From the NCBI RefSeq assembly GCF_000474215.1, contig NZ_BAUC01000020.1:1-64000 (forward strand): a stretch of 64,000 nucleotides of DNA, given 5' to 3'. How positions within the stretch are numbered: position 1 is the stretch's first letter; each line of letters begins with the position of its first letter. Made by a program: the position numbers and the translations under genes. The notes under the pieces are model-generated. The model saw only the letters and a list, made by a program, of their open reading frames with translations. It searched no databases and was not told where the DNA came from. This document shows, piece by piece, positions 7,506-15,930 of this stretch. Origin of the DNA: Edwardsiella hoshinae NBRC 105699 = ATCC 33379 (GTDB lineage Bacteria; Pseudomonadota; Gammaproteobacteria; Enterobacterales; Enterobacteriaceae).

Positions 7506-9519
7506 GCACAATGTCCGTTGAGGGTGGCGACGTGTCCGCCAGGGTAAAACATAAGAGAATACAGGCGCCATGCGGCAGGGCCGAGGCGATACGTAGCTCG
7601 CCTCCCAGTTGTTCCATCAACGACTGGCTGATGGAGAGACCGATCCCTAATCCCACCTGCTTGCTGGTAGTAAAGGGCTTGAGCAACCGCGGGGCCAGGG
7701 CCAACGGCCAGCCGGGGCCGTCATCGCACAACATGACTTCCAGGTGGTGCGCCGTCGCTTGCCAGGTAACCTGGATATGCATGGGATGCTCGGCGGCATC
7801 TAACGCATTGGTCAAGAGGTTGACCAATACCTGCTGTAGACGCACTTCATCGGCAATGATCGCAATCTCGTCGACCGGTAGATGCAGCGTTACCTGAAGA
7901 TGGCGCCGGCGCGGTGCCAATAACTCCCAGGCGCTCAGCCAGGCCTGACGCAACGCCACCGGATGCAAGGGGGTGTCATCGGCGCGGCGGGCGAACTGGC
8001 GTAGGGAACGGATGATGGCGTCCATGCGGCCGATCAGCCCATCACACTTGGCGAGGGTGGTGTCGGCTTGCGTCAGCTGACCGCGCTCCAGCGCCCGCCG
8101 GACGGTGAATAGGTACATCGACAGGGCGTTCAGCGGCTGGTTGATTTCGTGAGCCAAGGTGGTCATGGTCTGGCCGACTACCGCCAGCTTAGCGGCCTGG
8201 ATCAACTCGTCTTGGGTGGTGCGCAGGTGATGCTCGATCTCTTTACGTTCAGTGATCTCTCGCTCCAGACGTCGTTGCTGGCGATGTTGCTGATTGAGGG
8301 TATGGCGTAACAGACGGGCGATACGCCCCAGCTCATCGACACCATAAACCGGGATACGGCTGCGCCGATCGCCGGTACCGATGCGGGCCACCGCCTGGCT
8401 GAGGGCGGTAAAGCGTTTCACTAGGCGGGAGCGAATGAAACCGTAACTTAACAGCAAGGCCAGCAACAGCGCGAGTAGGGTGGCGATCAGGATCAGGCGG
8501 CCACTGACGCGAATGATGTGCTCTAGGCGTTGGTTAAAGGTCTGCATGCGGCGGTGACTGGTGTCTAGCTGCTGCTCCAGTACGGCGCGGAAGCGCCCCA
8601 GGGTCCGCTCTTTCTGTTGGGTCGCCTGTTGCAAGGTGATACGGGCGCGTTGGTAATCTGCCAAGGTGGCGGGCAGCTTAGCGGGGTTCATGCCGATCTC
8701 CAAGAGCTCGTCGATGGTCTGGCGCAGCGTCACGGTACTGGGATACTGCGCCAGCGCCTGGACGATCTCTGTTGCGCTGTTGCGTAGATAGCTCAGGTAG
8801 CGCTGATGGCCCTGCTGATTGATTTCGCCGCTCTCGGCGCCGTGCAGTTCGCTGATCTGATCGCGCAGATCGTTGGTGATTTGATTCTCCAAGCGTGCCA
8901 GCGTGTACACCTGCTGCTGTTCTTGCTGCACTGTCCGTAAACGTTGTTGCAGCTGGCGCATGGTGGCGGCGTCGCGCCCCTCCATCTGATCGATCAACGC
9001 GCCTTGTTGCCAACTGAAGTCTTGCATCAAGGAGTTCAGCTCGGTAGTAAAGTCGTCATGCAACCAACTGATCCGCCCAGCGATTTCGTTGGTCTTTTCA
9101 CGGGCTAAGAATAGGGTATACAAGGCATTATCTAGCGAGGTCAGCAGTTGGTGGCTTTGCTGTAGGATGCCGGCCAGTTGCTGGCGTTCGCTCGCCTCTA
9201 AGCGTTGGCTGATTTGGGCTATCTGCTCCAGATGGCTGATGATCTGTTGGCGGAACTGGAGGCGTACGCTGGTGTTGGGGGCGAGGACGAATTCATTGAG
9301 TTGATCAACCAGGGTATTCAGGGCGCTCTCGATCACGAGTGAGGACTGGATGCGTGGCAGGTAGTCGTCCAGGGTGTAGCGCACCTGAGAGCTTTGGGCG
9401 TGCCAGGAGTAGAGGCTGACGGCGCTGACGAACAGCGTCAACAATGCACTGGCGAGAAAGGCGATCTGTAGGCTGGCGCTGATGCTAAGGCGACGCGCCC
9501 AATGGAGGAGATGCCTCAT
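7492..9519 (-). CDS. pgtB: phosphoglycerate sensor kinase PgtB
   Basis: A membrane histidine kinase of about 675 residues. One transmembrane helix (about 15-40) is followed by a ~300-residue coiled-coil-rich periplasmic domain, a second Leu-rich helix, a HAMP-like linker, the H box (LAHEINQPLNALSMY, H457) and a HATPase domain with N box NLLTNALDAA, DDGPGWP and GLGIGLSI. The start at 9519 makes an ATGA overlap with the pgtC stop; an in-frame ATG 60 bases upstream lies inside pgtC and is less likely. It acts with PgtC in the periplasm and PgtA in the cytoplasm. Confidence 0.92.
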   Translation of the reverse strand: MRHLLHWARRLSISASLQIAFLASALLTLFVSAVSLYSWHAQSSQVRYTLDDYLPRIQSSLVIESALNTLVDQLNEFVLAPNTSVRLQFRQQIISHLEQIAQISQRLEASERQQLAGILQQSHQLLTSLDNALYTLFLAREKTNEIAGRISWLHDDFTTELNSLMQDFSWQQGALIDQMEGRDAATMRQLQQRLRTVQQEQQQVYTLARLENQITNDLRDQISELHGAESGEINQQGHQRYLSYLRNSATEIVQALAQYPSTVTLRQTIDELLEIGMNPAKLPATLADYQRARITLQQATQQKERTLGRFRAVLEQQLDTSHRRMQTFNQRLEHIIRVSGRLILIATLLALLLALLLSYGFIRSRLVKRFTALSQAVARIGTGDRRSRIPVYGVDELGRIARLLRHTLNQQHRQQRRLEREITERKEIEHHLRTTQDELIQAAKLAVVGQTMTTLAHEINQPLNALSMYLFTVRRALERGQLTQADTTLAKCDGLIGRMDAIIRSLRQFARRADDTPLHPVALRQAWLSAWELLAPRRRHLQVTLHLPVDEIAIIADEVRLQQVLVNLLTNALDAAEHPMHIQVTWQATAHHLEVMLCDDGPGWPLALAPRLLKPFTTSKQVGLGIGLSISQSLMEQLGGELRIASALPHGACILLCFTLADTSPPSTDIVHADS

Positions 9520-10748
9520 TTTAGCTCCTCTAACTGGTTGATCGCTTGGCGTTGTTTCTGGCGAAAGAATTGTTGCCACTCCATCATCAGTTGCTCACAG
9601 CCGGCGCGAGTGTTGCACTGCGTCAACAAAGAGGGCTGTTCGCTCTGAGTACTACTGACCGGTAAGGCCGTTAGCAATGCACGGATCTGGGGCAAGGGCC
9701 GTTTCTGGCGTGCCTCGGCGGCGTAGAGCGCGCGCCAGGCGTCCTTGAGTTGCGGTAGACGGAAGCTGATGGCGGTATCGAATAGGGCTTGTACCAGGCG
9801 CTGGCGTTGTAGCACCAGCTGGTAGTCCAGGGGCGGCTGAGCTAAGAGACGCTGTTGTTGCTGGGCACGAGGCGAGTTTGCTGGCAGCGCCACAATCGGG
9901 TACTTGCCGGTATTGGTGTCCGCCAGCGCCCGTTGTCCGTCGGGGCTGAGCAGAAAATGGATAAAGCGTCGTGCCTCGTTAGGGTAGAGCGAGTCACGGG
10001 TCACCGCCACATAGGTCGGTGCGGCGATGCTGTGTGGAAAATAGTGAAAGAGCAGATGTGGGTCGGTGCTCAGCAACTGGGCATAGTTATCGATTACCGG
10101 ACCGATGGCGCCGAGGCCGCTTTGGATCTTATCTGCTACACCGAAGCTCCGTGCCGAGATAGTGCTGAGGTTACCGGCGACGGTCAGCAGGATCTGCCAG
10201 CCGCGCTCCCAGCCATACTGCTGTAGCAGGGATTCGATGATCAGGTGGTTGGTATCGGAGCGCGATGGGCTGCTCATCAACACCATATCGCGATATTGGG
10301 GCTGGGTGAGATCCGGCCAATCCTTCGGCAAGGGAAGGTGCTGCGCCGCCAAGTTGCTGCGGTTGATCAACAAGCCAAAGCCGGAGATAGCCACTGCCGC
10401 CGAGCTGGCGCGGATCGAGGCCGGCACCTGGCGTTGGATCTCGGCGGGGAGATCGTCGATAGCGGCCAGACGATGGTGTGTTTGCAGATGTTGCAGCAGC
10501 ATTGGCGAGGAGGTGAGTACCAGATCGATATGACCATCGTTAACGCTATCCAGCAACTGCTCCAGCGAGGCACTGGTGCGGTTTAGCGTGCGAATAGGCA
10601 CCGCCCCTGGCTGATGTTGCCAGCGGTTGATGATATAGGCCGTGGCCTGTGGTGAGAAGGTGGTCGCCATCACCAGTTCGCTGCGCTTGGCCAGCAGTGC
10701 TGGCGGTAGCGACAGGGTGAGAATGAGGATCAACAAGATGCGATACAT
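9516..10748 (-). CDS. pgtC: periplasmic phosphoglycerate-sensing protein PgtC
   Basis: A periplasmic solute-binding-type protein of about 410 residues that works upstream of the PgtB kinase. The signal peptide MYRILLILILTLSLPPALLA is plain. The mature protein has the ABC iron/phosphonate-binding-protein look (LVMATTFSPQA, VNDGHIDLVLTSSP, LLINRSNLAAQHLPLP, FIHFLLSPDGQRALA). I chose ATG 10748 because GGAG lies just upstream; a TTG four codons earlier is in frame but overlaps that site. It is the first gene of pgtCBA, divergent from pgtP. Confidence 0.9.
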   Translation of the reverse strand: MYRILLILILTLSLPPALLAKRSELVMATTFSPQATAYIINRWQHQPGAVPIRTLNRTSASLEQLLDSVNDGHIDLVLTSSPMLLQHLQTHHRLAAIDDLPAEIQRQVPASIRASSAAVAISGFGLLINRSNLAAQHLPLPKDWPDLTQPQYRDMVLMSSPSRSDTNHLIIESLLQQYGWERGWQILLTVAGNLSTISARSFGVADKIQSGLGAIGPVIDNYAQLLSTDPHLLFHYFPHSIAAPTYVAVTRDSLYPNEARRFIHFLLSPDGQRALADTNTGKYPIVALPANSPRAQQQQRLLAQPPLDYQLVLQRQRLVQALFDTAISFRLPQLKDAWRALYAAEARQKRPLPQIRALLTALPVSSTQSEQPSLLTQCNTRAGCEQLMMEWQQFFRQKQRQAINQLEELK

Positions 10749-11141
10749 GGCGCACTCCAACAGGCAAGTGTGATCATAGTCATGGTTTTATCATAAAATT
10801 GTCAGGCGGTATTGGTGCTGTTTGGGACAAATCCTACCTGAATAGACTTAGCGCGGGATTGGCTAATAAAAGTGCCACCTCACGGATATATTATCCGTTG
10901 GGTTCGCGAAGATACTGTTACTCGACTCAAATAATGACCGTAATCCTAACTGTTTGTCTTAAATATGTCAGCTGCTTCTACGCCAGCTTATTTAATTTGG
11001 GTCAAAACAGCCCCTGAATAAAGTAATTTGAGTCAAAAATGACTCATTTGAACAAGCTTGTAGCTTTTTGTTTCTCTGCGCATTATTGCCTGGACAAATA
11101 GCAATACCTCCCCCTTGGGCGATTAAATAACAGGTGATAAT
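10749..11141 (+). promoter_or_regulatory. pgtC-pgtP intergenic region with repeated TTTGRGTC motif
   Basis: About 390 bases between divergent pgtC and pgtP. The motif TTTGRGWCAAA recurs: 10821-10832 (TTTGGGACAAAT), 10924-10932 inverted (GACTCAAAT), 10996-11007 (TTTGGGTCAAAA), 11027-11038 (TTTGAGTCAAAA) and 11040-11049 inverted (TGACTCATTT). The last two form the dyad GAGTCA-N4-TGACTC at 11030-11045, and the two direct copies are spaced 31 bases (about three helix turns). I infer an activator array, most simply PgtA sites. No convincing sigma-54 promoter was found. Confidence 0.55.
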
Positions 11142-12527
11142 ATGCAATCATTAAACAGCCAGTCGGCGGCTAAACGGGTGCCGCCGGAAAAGGTCGCGAC
11201 GACTTATCGGCGTTATCGGTTCCAGGCGCTGATGAGCGTCTTCCTGGGTTATATGGCGTATTATATTGTGCGCAATAACTTTACCCTTTCTACGCCTTAT
11301 CTGAAAGAACAGTTGGATTTAAGTGCCACCCAAATCGGTTTGCTGAGTAGCTGCATGCTGATCGCCTACGGGATTAGTAAAGGAGTGATGAGTAGTCTGG
11401 CGGATAAGGCGAATCCGAAGGTTTTCATGGCCTGTGGCCTGGTGATGTGCGCCTTGGTCAACGTCGGCCTAGGGTTCAGTAGCGCTTTCTGGCTGTTTGT
11501 CGCCTTAGTCGTGTGCAACGGCTTGTTCCAAGGGATGGGGGTCGGCCCCTCCTTCATCACTATTGCCAACTGGTTCCCGCGTTGTGAGCGTGGCCGAGTC
11601 GGTGCTTTCTGGAATATCTCCCACAACGTGGGCGGTGGTATCGTCGCGCCGATTATCGGCGTCGCCTTCGCCATGCTGGGCAGTGAGCACTGGCAGAGCG
11701 CCAGCTACATGGTGCCGGCCGCCATCGCAGTACTCTTTGCCTGTGTCGTACTGCTGTTGGGCAAGCGTTCACCGAAGAAAGAGGGCTTGCCAGCGCTGGA
11801 TGAGATGATGCCGCAAGAGAAAGTCGTGCTGAAGCAGCATAGTCAGCAGGCACCGGAAAATATGTCGGCTTTCCAGATCTTTTGCACGTATGTGCTGAAA
11901 AATAAAAATGCCTGGTATGTCTCCATGGTCGATGTCTTCGTCTATATGGTGCGTTTTGGCATGATCAGCTGGCTACCGATCTACCTACTGACGGAGAAAA
12001 ACTTCAGCAAGGAGCAAATGAGCGTGGCATTCCTGTTCTTTGAATGGGCGGCCATCCCCTCGACGCTGTTGGCCGGTTGGTTAACGGATAAACTGTTCCA
12101 CGGACGCCGTATGCCCTTGGCGATCATCTGCATGTGCATGATCTTCGTCTGCCTGATCGGCTACTGGCAAAGCGACTCTTTGGCTGTGGTGACCGTCTTC
12201 GCCGCCATCGTCGGCTGCCTGATCTATGTCCCGCAGTTCCTGGCCTCGGTGCAGACTATGGAGATCGTGCCGAGTTTCGCGGTGGGCTCCGCCGTCGGCT
12301 TACGTGGTTTTATGAGCTATATCTTCGGCGCCTCACTCGGGACCAGTATGTTCGGAGTGATGGTCGATAATTTCGGTTGGCATGGCGGGTTCTACCTGCT
12401 GATGGGCGGGGTGGTGTGCTGCATCCTGTTCTGTATCCTGTCACACCGCGGAGCCTTGGAGCTGGAGCGTCAGCGTCAACAGGCGCTGAATGAGGAGCCG
12501 GAGTTGGTCTTGGCGACCAGCCGCTAA
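11142..12527 (+). CDS. pgtP: phosphoglycerate transporter PgtP (MFS)
   Basis: A twelve-helix major-facilitator antiporter of the organophosphate:phosphate family (relatives GlpT, UhpT, UhpC). It imports 2- and 3-phosphoglycerate and phosphoenolpyruvate. Family signatures are visible: RYRFQALMSVFLGYMAYYIVRNNF at the N-terminus (the Arg and the YYxxRxNF segment line the phosphate site), NPKVFMACGL after helix 2, and NWFPRCERGRVGAFWNISHN in the loop after helix 4. The length of 461 is normal. It is transcribed divergently from its own sensor operon pgtCBA, as in Salmonella. Confidence 0.95.
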   Translation: MQSLNSQSAAKRVPPEKVATTYRRYRFQALMSVFLGYMAYYIVRNNFTLSTPYLKEQLDLSATQIGLLSSCMLIAYGISKGVMSSLADKANPKVFMACGLVMCALVNVGLGFSSAFWLFVALVVCNGLFQGMGVGPSFITIANWFPRCERGRVGAFWNISHNVGGGIVAPIIGVAFAMLGSEHWQSASYMVPAAIAVLFACVVLLLGKRSPKKEGLPALDEMMPQEKVVLKQHSQQAPENMSAFQIFCTYVLKNKNAWYVSMVDVFVYMVRFGMISWLPIYLLTEKNFSKEQMSVAFLFFEWAAIPSTLLAGWLTDKLFHGRRMPLAIICMCMIFVCLIGYWQSDSLAVVTVFAAIVGCLIYVPQFLASVQTMEIVPSFAVGSAVGLRGFMSYIFGASLGTSMFGVMVDNFGWHGGFYLLMGGVVCCILFCILSHRGALELERQRQQALNEEPELVLATSR

Positions 12528-12564
12528 GCGCTTCTCGGTGCGCGACGATCATGTGGAGGCGCAT

Positions 12565-12756
12565 ATGTTGATGGCAAACGAAGCAAACTTCTGGCGCTTT
12601 TATACCGATGCGCGCGGCCAATGGGGCTGGTGTGTGGTGGCGCCGACCGGCTATATCCTGCACCGCTCTACGCGTTTCTTCGTGCGACGGCAAGCGTGTC
12701 TGGCCGATGCCCGAGCGCACGGCTACCAGGATCAACCGTTGACCGTTGAGGAGTAA
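12565..12756 (+). CDS. small protein with a YegP/DUF1508-like motif
   Basis: A 63-residue soluble protein starting at ATG 12565 (or 12571), with GGAGG five bases upstream of the first. The core WRFYTDARGQWGWCVVAPTG, followed by a Ser/Thr-rich turn and ACLADARAHGY, matches the single-repeat DUF1508/YegP pattern (F-Y-x-D-x-x-G-x-W-x-W ... S-x-x-x-A-C). That similarity is by eye. It starts 37 bases after pgtP and is followed by a strong terminator, so it is probably the last gene of the pgtP transcript. Function unknown. Confidence 0.65.
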   Translation: MLMANEANFWRFYTDARGQWGWCVVAPTGYILHRSTRFFVRRQACLADARAHGYQDQPLTVEE

Positions 12757-12763
12757 CCCCTGA

Positions 12764-12798
12764 CACCACGCCCGTCGTCGACGGGCGTGGTGCTTTTT
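12764..12798 (+). terminator. terminator after pgtP and the small downstream gene
   Basis: CACCACGCCCGTCG pairs perfectly with CGACGGGCGTGGTG and is followed by CTTTTT. It closes the pgtP transcript before the converging rclR. Confidence 0.88.
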
Positions 12799-12837
12799 GT
12801 CGTTCCCGGCGCTTGTTCCCCCCCTCCTAATTCCGCC

Positions 12838-13689
12838 TTAGTGTGATGACTCGCTACTGGCCAGCAGACGAGTCCGTCGTCGGTAGGCTCCGGGCGTTAC
12901 CCCCATATGGCGGACAAAGGCATGATGGAAGGCGGACTCGCTGGCGTAGCCAGCGCGTTCGGCGATGACGGCTAAGGGGAGTGACTCCCGCGCCAGGAGC
13001 GCGGCGCCGTGCGCCATGCGGATCTGAGTGAGCAGCAACAGGGGGGGGCTGCCGGTGACACTGCGGAACAGGCGGGCGAAGCTGGCGCGTGATTGGTGAC
13101 TTAGCTCAGCCAGGCGTGCGACGCTCCATGCCTGCTCCGGTTGGTGCAGCATGGCCGCGATGGCGACGCCGAGGCGCGGGTGCATCAAGGCGTGTAGTAG
13201 GCCGCCCTGCGTCGGAGCCTGTGTTAGCCAATGCCGTAATGCCAGAGTCAACAGCACCGTGCTGAGCTGCTGGCAGAGAAGCTGGCTACCGGGCAACGCC
13301 TCCGCCGATTCCTGATAGAGTCGCTGGAGGGTCGCCGTTAGCCATGGACCCGGTTCGTGATAGATCAGAATGTCGGGCAGGGCCGCTAACAGATGGCGTT
13401 GGGCGGGCGCGATCCACAAGCTACCGCAGATCAACCGTGCATCGCCGACAGCGTGGCTGAGACGGTGGGCACCGCTTTGCGGCAGCATAATCAGCGAGCC
13501 GGCTTGCAGGGGATGCCGCCGCCCGTCCGCCAACTCGATATGTGCACTGCCATCTAGCAGCCCATGCCAGCGGATGGCATCCAACTCGCCTGCGGCGTGG
13601 GGGCGCAGCCAGTTTCCTTGAAGCTGGCAACGTACATCGATACGGCTACGCAACTCGTGTAGCGTTAACAGTGCGCTCAATAGATCCAT
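12838..13689 (-). CDS. rclR: reactive-chlorine-sensing AraC-type regulator RclR
   Basis: An AraC-family activator of 283 residues that senses hypochlorous acid. The N-terminal cupin half closely follows E. coli RclR (PHAAGELDAIRWHGLL, LLPQSGAHRLSHA). It keeps cysteines at positions 21 and 88, matching the pair (C21, C89) reported to be redox-active in E. coli. The C-terminal half holds two helix-turn-helix motifs (SVARLAELSHQSRASFARLFR and the AraC signature ending FHHAFVRHMGVTPGAYRR). I placed the start at MDLLSALL. It is divergent from rclA, 121 bases apart. Confidence 0.9.
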   Translation of the reverse strand: MDLLSALLTLHELRSRIDVRCQLQGNWLRPHAAGELDAIRWHGLLDGSAHIELADGRRHPLQAGSLIMLPQSGAHRLSHAVGDARLICGSLWIAPAQRHLLAALPDILIYHEPGPWLTATLQRLYQESAEALPGSQLLCQQLSTVLLTLALRHWLTQAPTQGGLLHALMHPRLGVAIAAMLHQPEQAWSVARLAELSHQSRASFARLFRSVTGSPPLLLLTQIRMAHGAALLARESLPLAVIAERAGYASESAFHHAFVRHMGVTPGAYRRRTRLLASSESSH

Positions 13690-13810
13690 GATGAGACTCC
13701 TAAGCAAAATCCTGCGCGCCAAACACAGCGGGAACCGCCGGCGGCTGGCGTAACCTAAGCGCATTGGACACATCGTCCATTATTCATTTTATTGGGCGCA
13801 GGAGAACCCC

Positions 13811-15136
13811 ATGACACACTTTCAGAATGTAGTGATCGGCTTTGGTAAAGCGGGTAAGACATTGGCTGCCTACTTGGCGCGGCGCGGCGAGTCGGTGGCA
13901 TTGATCGAGCGCTCCGCGCAACGTTATGGTGGAACCTGTATTAATGTCGGCTGCATTCCGACCAAGAGCTGGGTGCATGATGCCGATGCCGGTATCCCTT
14001 TCGCCCAAGCGGCCGCGCGGCAACAGCGCCTGGTGGCGCACCTTCGGGAGAAAAATCGCCAGATGTTGGCCGATCTGGCGTCGGTAACGTTGATCGACGG
14101 TCAGGCCCGGTTCGTGGATGCCTATACCCTGGCGGTGGAAAACGCGCAGGGTGAGCACTGGGTTCGCGCCGAGCGGATCTTTATCAATACCGGCGCCCGT
14201 TCGACCCTGCCGCCGATCCCAGGCCTTGCTGAGTCGGCACAGGTATATGATAGCGCTGCATTCTTACAACAGACGACCTTGCCGCGTCGCGTGGTGATTT
14301 TGGGCGCCGGCTATATCGGCATCGAGTTTGCATCGTTGCTGCGTCGTTTCGGTGCCGACGTATGGCTGGTGGAGGCGAGCGAGCATTTTCTGCCGCGAGA
14401 GGATCGCGACATCGCCGAGGCGGTGGCAACAATCCTGCGTGACGACGGGATCGATCTGCGCCTGGCGACGCAGGTTACGCGGGTGTTCGAGCAAGGGACG
14501 GAGGTTTGTCTGGCCATCGCGGGAGAGATCCTCCGGGCGGATGCTGTGCTGGTGGCCGCGGGGCGGGTGCCTAATAGCGATGGACTGGCGTTGGCGCGTG
14601 CCGGTGTGGCGGTCGATGCGCGCGGCGCCATCGTGGTCGATGAGCAGTTGCGTACTACACAGCCCCATATTTGGGCGTTGGGGGATGTGAATGGCGGGCC
14701 GCAGTTCACCTATATTTCGCTGGATGACTTCCGTATCGTGCGCGATGCGCTGTATGGCACGGGACGCCGTCACACCGGCGATCGCGGTGCGGTTCCTTAT
14801 TCGGTCTTTATTAACCCGACGCTGTCGCGCATCGGCTTGAGCGAGGAGCAGGCACGGGCACTGGACGTTCCTCTCTCGGTAGTTAGCCTACCGGTCGCTG
14901 CCATCCCGCGCGCTCACACCCTTAACGACGCGCGTGGCATGTTGAAGGCGGTGGTACGGCGCGACAACGGCCAGATTTTGGGGGCGACTCTGCTGTGCCG
15001 TGACTCGCATGAGATGATCAATCTGCTGAAGATGGCGATGGATGCCGGTTTGTCTTACCACGCGCTACGAGATCAGATCTATACCCATCCGACGATGAGT
15101 GAAGCCTTTAACGATCTGTTCGCCCGCGTGGAATAA
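13811..15136 (+). CDS. rclA: reactive-chlorine resistance flavoprotein RclA
   Basis: A 441-residue pyridine-nucleotide-disulfide oxidoreductase, the same length as E. coli RclA, which reduces Cu(II) and protects against HOCl. It has the FAD-binding start VVIGFGKAGKTLAA, redox pair C43/C48 in GGTCINVGCIPTK, NAD(P)-binding GAGYIGIEFAS, second FAD motif WALGDVNGGPQFTY, and dimer-interface HPTMSEAFNDLF. An AGGAGA ribosome-binding site precedes the ATG. In E. coli rclB and rclC follow; here they do not, and a yecD-like gene comes next after 128 bases. Confidence 0.93.
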   Translation: MTHFQNVVIGFGKAGKTLAAYLARRGESVALIERSAQRYGGTCINVGCIPTKSWVHDADAGIPFAQAAARQQRLVAHLREKNRQMLADLASVTLIDGQARFVDAYTLAVENAQGEHWVRAERIFINTGARSTLPPIPGLAESAQVYDSAAFLQQTTLPRRVVILGAGYIGIEFASLLRRFGADVWLVEASEHFLPREDRDIAEAVATILRDDGIDLRLATQVTRVFEQGTEVCLAIAGEILRADAVLVAAGRVPNSDGLALARAGVAVDARGAIVVDEQLRTTQPHIWALGDVNGGPQFTYISLDDFRIVRDALYGTGRRHTGDRGAVPYSVFINPTLSRIGLSEEQARALDVPLSVVSLPVAAIPRAHTLNDARGMLKAVVRRDNGQILGATLLCRDSHEMINLLKMAMDAGLSYHALRDQIYTHPTMSEAFNDLFARVE

Positions 15137-15264
15137 GGACGCATCGACTCATATTTGTTAACACAATGCCCGGCTAGGGAGACGCATCCGTCCGCGGCCT
15201 TGGTTACACTGTACCGGCAGGCGGCGATGCATCGATCGCCGCGCCAACCGTCGCGAGGAGCGTC

Positions 15265-15930
15265 ATGATGCTACAGTTTAATCCGGCCACCACGGCCCTG
15301 GTTCTGATCGACTTACAACAGGGGATCTTGCCCTACGCCGTGGCGCCCTGTGATGGCGAGACGTTGGTAGGCCGCGCCGTCCGCTTGGCTGAGGCGTTTC
15401 GCGCCCGCGCATTGCCGGTGGTTTTGGTGCGTGTCGGCTGGTCGTCTGGTGGTGGCGACGCGCTGCGTCAACCGGTAGATAAGCCGTCGGCGGTGCATAC
15501 GTTGCCGGATAACTGGTGGCGCTATCCTGCCGCGTTGTCGCCGCAGCCGCAGGATATCCAGGTGATCAAACATCAGTGGGGGGCCTTTTATGGCACCGAT
15601 CTGGATCTGCAATTGCGCCGGCGCGGCATCGACACTCTAGTATTGGGTGGTATCGCGACCAATATCGGCGTGGAGTCGACGGCGCGGGACGCTTGGGAGC
15701 GTGGTTATGGATTACTGTTGGCCGAGGATCTTTGCGCCGCGGCTGATGAGGTACAGCACCGTCATAGCCTACGGTACATTTTCCCGCGCATCGCCCGAGT
15801 GATACAGAGCGACGCCGTGCTGGCGGCGCTGGCGGCGGGCGAATACAGCGAGGCGAAGAGTGTGTGTCCCGCGGGTGAACCCGACCCAGGGCAACGTTTC
15901 GGTGCCCTGGGCGTAGGGAAAGGCGTTTAA
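15265..15930 (+). CDS. yecD: isochorismatase-fold protein YecD
   Basis: A cysteine-hydrolase (isochorismatase) superfamily protein very like E. coli Yec[64 protein letters not shown]. The catalytic Asp and Lys of the family are present. The position of the nucleophilic Cys is Gly, in [14 protein letters not shown], as in E. coli YecD, so ordinary hydrolase chemistry is doubtful. A ~25-residue C-terminal tail beyond the usual end is encoded over a GC-rich hairpin. GAGGAG precedes two adjacent ATGs. It overlaps the end of opgE by four bases, tail to tail. Confidence 0.88.
   Translation: MMLQFNPATTALVLIDLQQGILPYAVAPCDGETLVGRAVRLAEAFRARALPVVLVRVGWSSGGGDALRQPVDKPSAVHTLPDNWWRYPAALSPQPQDIQVIKHQWGAFYGTDLDLQLRRRGIDTLVLGGIATNIGVESTARDAWERGYGLLLAEDLCAAADEVQHRHSLRYIFPRIARVIQSDAVLAALAAGEYSEAKSVCPAGEPDPGQRFGALGVGKGV

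Noticed and set aside
10749-11141. A sigma-54 promoter for pgtP
   Set aside because: GG and GC dinucleotides exist but never at the required 10-base spacing, and PgtA lacks the GAFTGA loop.
14264-14773. A 169-codon minus-strand open frame inside rclA
   Set aside because: Shadow of rclA, whose protein aligns along its whole length with the known family.
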